DNA from: DASQBT01 sp049578545
GTDB taxonomy: Bacteria > Pseudomonadota > Gammaproteobacteria > Burkholderiales > Thiobacillaceae
Assembly (NCBI GenBank): GCA_049578545.1
Contig: JBAUMF010000122.1
Coordinates: 1-18,551 of the forward strand
DNA length: 18,551 nt
Reading direction: 5' to 3'
In this document: piece by piece, positions 15,639-18,551 of the stretch
How the letters are laid out: every line of letters begins with the position of its first letter
How positions within the stretch are numbered: the stretch's first letter is position 1
Notes under the pieces: generated by a model
Seen by the model: only the letters and a program-made list of their open reading frames with translations
Databases searched by the model: none
Told to the model about the DNA's origin: nothing
Translations under genes and position numbers: made by a program

Positions 15639-15671
15639 TAAACGGTATATACAGTTTACGTGGTTACCACG
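15639..15671. promoter_or_regulatory. Two adjacent palindromes upstream of the H1-like gene
   Basis: TAAACGGTATATACAGTTTA (15639-15658) is a 20-bp near-palindrome with one mismatched pair around GTATATAC. It is directly followed by CGTGGTTACCACG (15659-15671), a 13-bp palindrome with a single central T. They sit 24 nt upstream of the minus-strand start at 15615 and about 70 nt from the plus-strand ATG at 15742. They could serve as operators for either direction. The first resembles but does not meet the E. coli LexA consensus. The regulator is unknown. Confidence 0.6.
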
Positions 15672-15741
15672 CTTATTCAAAGAGCAACAATGATGTGCCG
15701 TCAGTAACAAATCCTTAACCGTCCTGACATACTCTCCCTTC

Positions 15742-16038
15742 ATGACGGAAAGAACCCGCATCCTTGACTCACTGAATGAGCGCACCCTGCTTCTACGCAG
15801 CCTGGTCAACACAGCTGTGGCGGCCAACGATCGCGCCAAATACCGCTTCACTCTACTGCAGGCCGCGCAAGCCCATGCGGAACGACCGGACGAGGTGATT
15901 TCAAGCCTGGGTGCGGAGCGGCTAGCAGCGAAAGTACGCTCGCGCAGATTGGCCTATATGACTTACCAGCCGTTAATGGCGATATGGTTCAGTTCACCTC
16001 CTCCCCGCCCTTTTTGTCATGGTTGTTTGATAGGCTGA
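15742..16038 (+). CDS. Short ORF, possibly a truncated N-terminus, unknown
   Basis: The frame is open for 98 residues. The first about 65 (starting MTERTRILDSLNERTLLLRS) form a charged helical region that looks protein-like (AANDRAKYRFTLLQAAQAHA). The last about 30 (MTYQPLMAIWFSSPPPRPFC) do not. The product may be a larger protein's N-terminus that lost its continuation through an insertion or frameshift. There is no clear Shine-Dalgarno at the ATG. It ends 28 nt before glgP on the same strand. Confidence 0.4.
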   Translation: MTERTRILDSLNERTLLLRSLVNTAVAANDRAKYRFTLLQAAQAHAERPDEVISSLGAERLAAKVRSRRLAYMTYQPLMAIWFSSPPPRPFCHGCLIG

Positions 16039-16065
16039 CCCTGATTCGACATTGACATAGATGCC

Positions 16066-17775
16066 ATGGCAGAAGCCACCAAGAAAACCGAAGATTTCAC
16101 CCACATTCCCCGGGTCGCCTATTTCTCCATGGAAATCGCCCTGGATAACGATATCCCCACCTATAGTGGCGGCCTGGGGGTGCTGGCTGGCGACACCTTG
16201 CGTGCGGCGGCAGACATCGGTGTGCCCATGGTGGCAGTGACCCTGGTGTCCCGGGCCGGGTATTTCCGCCAGGAGATCGACCCCCAGGGCCGTCAGATCG
16301 AGCACCCTGACGATTGGGATCCTGGCCGTTACGCGACCCGATTGCAGGCCGCCGTCGCCCTGACGCTAGAGGATCGGCAGGTATGGGTGGGGGGCTGGCT
16401 GTATGTGCTGAGTTCCCGGGTCGGGCCTGGCGTGCCGGTCCTACTGCTCGATACCGACCTGCCAGTGAACCACCACGAGGACCGGGATATCACCCACCAC
16501 CTATACGGCGGCGATCAGACTTACCGGATCAAGCAGGAGATCGTGCTGGGCGTGGGCGGCATCGCCATGCTGCAGGCCCTGGGCTTCAACCTCATGGGCT
16601 ACCACATGAACGAGGGCCACTCCGCCTTCCTCACCTTGGCCCTGCTACGGCGCTATGCCTATTCCAGCGGGGACCTGCGGCCCGGCGAGAGTCCCTACGA
16701 CCTGCCCCGGGTGCGCGAGCTGTGCACCTTCACCACCCACACGCCCGTGGAGGCCGGCAACGACAAGTTCGACTACGACCTGGTGCGGCGTGTCTACGGC
16801 GATCTGCTGGACCCGGGCACGGTGAAGCTGCTGGCCGGCGAGGACAGGCTGAACATGACCCGCCTGGCGCTGAACCTGTCCGAGTACGTCAATGGGGTGG
16901 CCAAGCGCCACGCCGAGGTCTCCCGGCTGATGTTCCCGGGCTATGCCGTGCATGCGGTGACCAACGGGGTGCATGCCTCCACTTGGACCAGCCTGCATGT
17001 CGCCGTAATGTATGACCATTACGTCCCGGGCTGGTGCCATGAGCCGGAGCTGCTTTCCCGGGCCGACCGCATTCCGGACGACAAGTTGTGGGCGGCCCAC
17101 CAGGAGGCCAAGCAGGACTTGGTGGACAAGGTGCGGGAGCTGACCGGGGTGGTGCTGAACCCGGACGAGCCCATCCTGGGCTTCGCCCGGCGCATGACCG
17201 CCTACAAGCGGGCGGACCTGCTGTTCACCGATGTGGCGCGCCTCAAGGCCATTGCCAAGGAGCATCCCTTCCAGATCGTCACGGCGGGCAAGGCCCATCC
17301 CAAGGACCAGGCGGGCAAGCAGCTCATCGAGGCGCTGCACGACCACATGCGCGAACTGGCGGGGGTGATCCCGATGGCCTTCCTGCCCGATTACGATATG
17401 GCCCTGGCGCTGCTCATGGTGTCCGGCTCGGACGTATGGCTCAACACGCCGCTGCGACCCCTGGAAGCCTCAGGCACCAGCGGCATGAAGGCGGCGTTCA
17501 ACGGCGTACCCCAGCTCTCGGTGCTGGACGGGTGGTGGGTGGAGGGCTGCCTGGAAGGGGTGACCGGCTGGGCCGTGGGAGACGACACACCCTACGCCAA
17601 CGGCCACGATGCCATGGCCCTGTATGACAAGCTGGAGAAAGTGGTGCTGCCGCTCTGGTATGACGACCGGGCGGGCTGGATCGCCGTGATGAAAGGCGCC
17701 ATCAGCAAGAACGCCGCCTATTTCAACAGCCACCGCATGATGCGGCGTTACGCCACAGAGGCGTACTTGAGGTAA
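16066..17775 (+). CDS. glgP: Alpha-glucan phosphorylase (GT35), short form
   Basis: The 569-residue protein phosphorolyses glycogen/starch-type alpha-1,4-glucans to glucose 1-phosphate in the cytoplasm. It shows the N-terminal signature (PRVAYFSMEIALDNDIPTY, SGGLGVLAGD), the HMNEGHSAF and TTHTPVEAGNDKF motifs, FARRMTAYKRADL, and the pyridoxal-phosphate site EASGTSGMKAAFN with Lys475 (17488-17490). Its length is that of the compact archaeal/bacterial 'alpha-glucan phosphorylase' group, shorter than E. coli GlgP/MalP (about 800). The DUF3417 N-terminal extension is absent. The gene is visibly more GC-rich than its neighbours, with many G/C third positions. The ATG at 16066 lacks a clear ribosome binding site. 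Confidence 0.95.
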   Translation: MAEATKKTEDFTHIPRVAYFSMEIALDNDIPTYSGGLGVLAGDTLRAAADIGVPMVAVTLVSRAGYFRQEIDPQGRQIEHPDDWDPGRYATRLQAAVALTLEDRQVWVGGWLYVLSSRVGPGVPVLLLDTDLPVNHHEDRDITHHLYGGDQTYRIKQEIVLGVGGIAMLQALGFNLMGYHMNEGHSAFLTLALLRRYAYSSGDLRPGESPYDLPRVRELCTFTTHTPVEAGNDKFDYDLVRRVYGDLLDPGTVKLLAGEDRLNMTRLALNLSEYVNGVAKRHAEVSRLMFPGYAVHAVTNGVHASTWTSLHVAVMYDHYVPGWCHEPELLSRADRIPDDKLWAAHQEAKQDLVDKVRELTGVVLNPDEPILGFARRMTAYKRADLLFTDVARLKAIAKEHPFQIVTAGKAHPKDQAGKQLIEALHDHMRELAGVIPMAFLPDYDMALALLMVSGSDVWLNTPLRPLEASGTSGMKAAFNGVPQLSVLDGWWVEGCLEGVTGWAVGDDTPYANGHDAMALYDKLEKVVLPLWYDDRAGWIAVMKGAISKNAAYFNSHRMMRRYATEAYLR

Positions 17776-18395
17776 GAACTGCGAACAGGGCAAGGCCCTC
17801 GCTTAAACTGTTGAAAGCGTAAGCCAACGCCATGGGTGCGATTGGTTGTTACTGCCAACCGCTAGCCCTTGTGTTTCAGCTGGTTTAGCGAGGGCCTTGG
17901 ACACGGGGACGGTTCTCCGTCAAACGCGCTCGTTGCAGCTGCTTGGTTTGAATCACAATTTACATTCCGGCCTTTGCGCAGACGCTTTCCGCGAAAGTTG
18001 AATGACCGAGTCGAAAGCGCCAAGCCCCATTTCTGTAAGGGGACGCTCGAACAGGCTGCCCTAATCACGTCATCTATAATTGGCGACGGATCGCTATGGC
18101 GGCCAGTCGCCTGCATTGCCCAATCGAACGTCTTGTCTGCAGCGAAGACCAGACGCCCCACAGTTCGGTTTCAGTGCCACGCTAGTGACGGCTTGTATGG
18201 TTGGGGTGGTGTTGTCGGCTTTCTTCTGCAACATTGAAAAAGCCGGGGTGGAGAGGCCGATTGAGTGCCCCGCCATCTGCAACAGAGGGATCGACCACCG
18301 TGAGCTTGGTTGCCTGGGGCGAAGAGCGGATCCAGTGGACCCGTCTTGGGTGGCGGAATAATGTGATGGATTTTAGAATTACCCAGTTTGCTCAT
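17776..18395. other. Long gene-poor stretch after glgP
   Basis: About 620 nt in which both strands are open in places, but no frame resembles a protein. The one structured element is the inverted repeat at 17792-17898. It may hold untranslated regions or eroded sequence. Confidence 0.5.
17792..17898. repeat. Long imperfect inverted repeat with nested hairpin
   Basis: AAGGCCCTCGCTTAAAC (17792-17808) pairs with GTTTAGCGAGGGCCTT (17883-17898) over 16 positions with one bulged base. The 74-nt loop contains a second hairpin (GGTTG/CAACC, about 17842-17858). It begins 17 nt after the glgP stop. Pairing is seen directly. It could be a structured 3' UTR, a small RNA or the ends of a decayed mobile sequence. 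No T-tract follows, so a simple terminator is unlikely. Confidence 0.6.
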
Positions 18396-18423
18396 ACCCG
18401 CGGCTGCCGACGGGTGTTTTCTT
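18396..18423 (+). terminator. Rho-independent terminator
   Basis: ACCCGCGGC pairs with GCCGACGGGT around a single T, with one bulged A (stem 18396-18415). It is followed by GTTTTCTT. The hairpin is GC-rich. It lies before the GTG at 18444, which argues that the protein downstream starts there and not at ATG 18366. Confidence 0.7.
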
Positions 18424-18443
18424 CACTCTCGCGAGACCTTAAC

Positions 18444-18551
18444 GTGAATCAAGTTGCCTCAGCGGATCAGGACACCTGCCAGGCCTGTACCTTCTTCAGG
18501 CCGCAGGATCTTACCGGCGGCACCTGCCATCGCTTTCCACCGCAATTCGCC
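18444..18551 (+). CDS. Small Cys-motif protein, N-terminal part, cut by window edge
   Basis: The open frame from GTG 18444 runs off the window (36 codons). It reads MNQVASADQDTCQACTFF, then RPQDLTGGTCHRFPPQF. The spacing C-x2-C-x(13)-C, with the third Cys in CHRFPP, is typical of small putative metal- or Fe-S-binding proteins with a CxxC-(n)-C(H/R)RxPP motif. Function is unknown. An alternative start, ATG 18366, would read through the terminator and is less likely. The Shine-Dalgarno is weak. Confidence 0.6.
   Translation, partial: MNQVASADQDTCQACTFFRPQDLTGGTCHRFPPQFA

Noticed and set aside
15641..15657. LexA box (CTGTATATACCG on minus)
   Set aside because: It lacks the CAG half at the right distance, so it does not fit CTG-N10-CAG.
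16314..17346. Long frames overlapping glgP on both strands
   Set aside because: Shadow frames from GC-rich codons; only the glgP frame has family motifs.
17792..17898. Integron attC site
   Set aside because: The arms do not contain the GTTRRRY/RYYYAAC core pairs and no integrase or cassette array is near.
17862..18237. 99- and 122-aa frames after glgP on either strand
   Set aside because: No domain, no ribosome binding site, and they overlap each other on opposite strands; composition is not protein-like.

Overview
The window looks like an accessory or stress-response stretch of a betaproteobacterial chromosome, probably a respiring, glycogen-storing environmental species. The evidence is a diheme cytochrome c4, a tRNA-Phe fragment whose sequence I recognise as betaproteobacterial in type, Lys/Ala/Pro-rich histone-H1-like proteins, and a short-form alpha-glucan phosphorylase. 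The genus cannot be read from the window.

Left part (1-2570): a patchwork of fragments. The left edge cuts the N-terminus of an IS630-type transposase. A tiny membrane protein follows, then a Lys/Pro/Ala-rich small protein that seems to be split by one frameshift. Next is an internal piece of an SNF2-family helicase that has lost both ends and abuts the 3' end of the cytochrome c4 gene. At 2475-2569 lie the last 46 nt of a tRNA-Phe(GAA), broken at position 31, with its own terminator. This is the usual footprint of integration into a tRNA 3' end. Its orientation predicts that foreign DNA lies to the right.

Middle (2570-11800): almost everything is on the minus strand. In order of coordinate there is a small winged-helix-like protein and a HigB-HigA toxin-antitoxin operon with a clear operator/promoter and an apparently leaderless toxin mRNA. 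A TPR/membrane protein and an aspartyl/asparaginyl beta-hydroxylase-like protein follow. Next comes a stress block: a universal stress protein (plus strand), a decayed HdeD copy, a secreted Ala/Lys-rich coiled-coil protein, an intact HdeD-family membrane protein, a secreted PRC-barrel protein, a cytoplasmic coiled-coil protein and an AraC-family regulator. The order and composition suggest envelope/acid-stress functions, but no operon or regulator-target link can be proven from sequence.

Right part (11800-18551): a three-helix membrane protein and a RssA-like patatin phospholipase (minus). Two tiny, translationally coupled putative membrane proteins and a rhomboid protease follow (plus). An H1-like DNA-binding protein is preceded by two adjacent palindromes. 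A short ORF of doubtful integrity and a GT35 alpha-glucan phosphorylase come next. About 670 nt without a convincing gene, carrying a long inverted repeat, leads to a terminator and the start of a small Cys-motif protein cut by the right edge.
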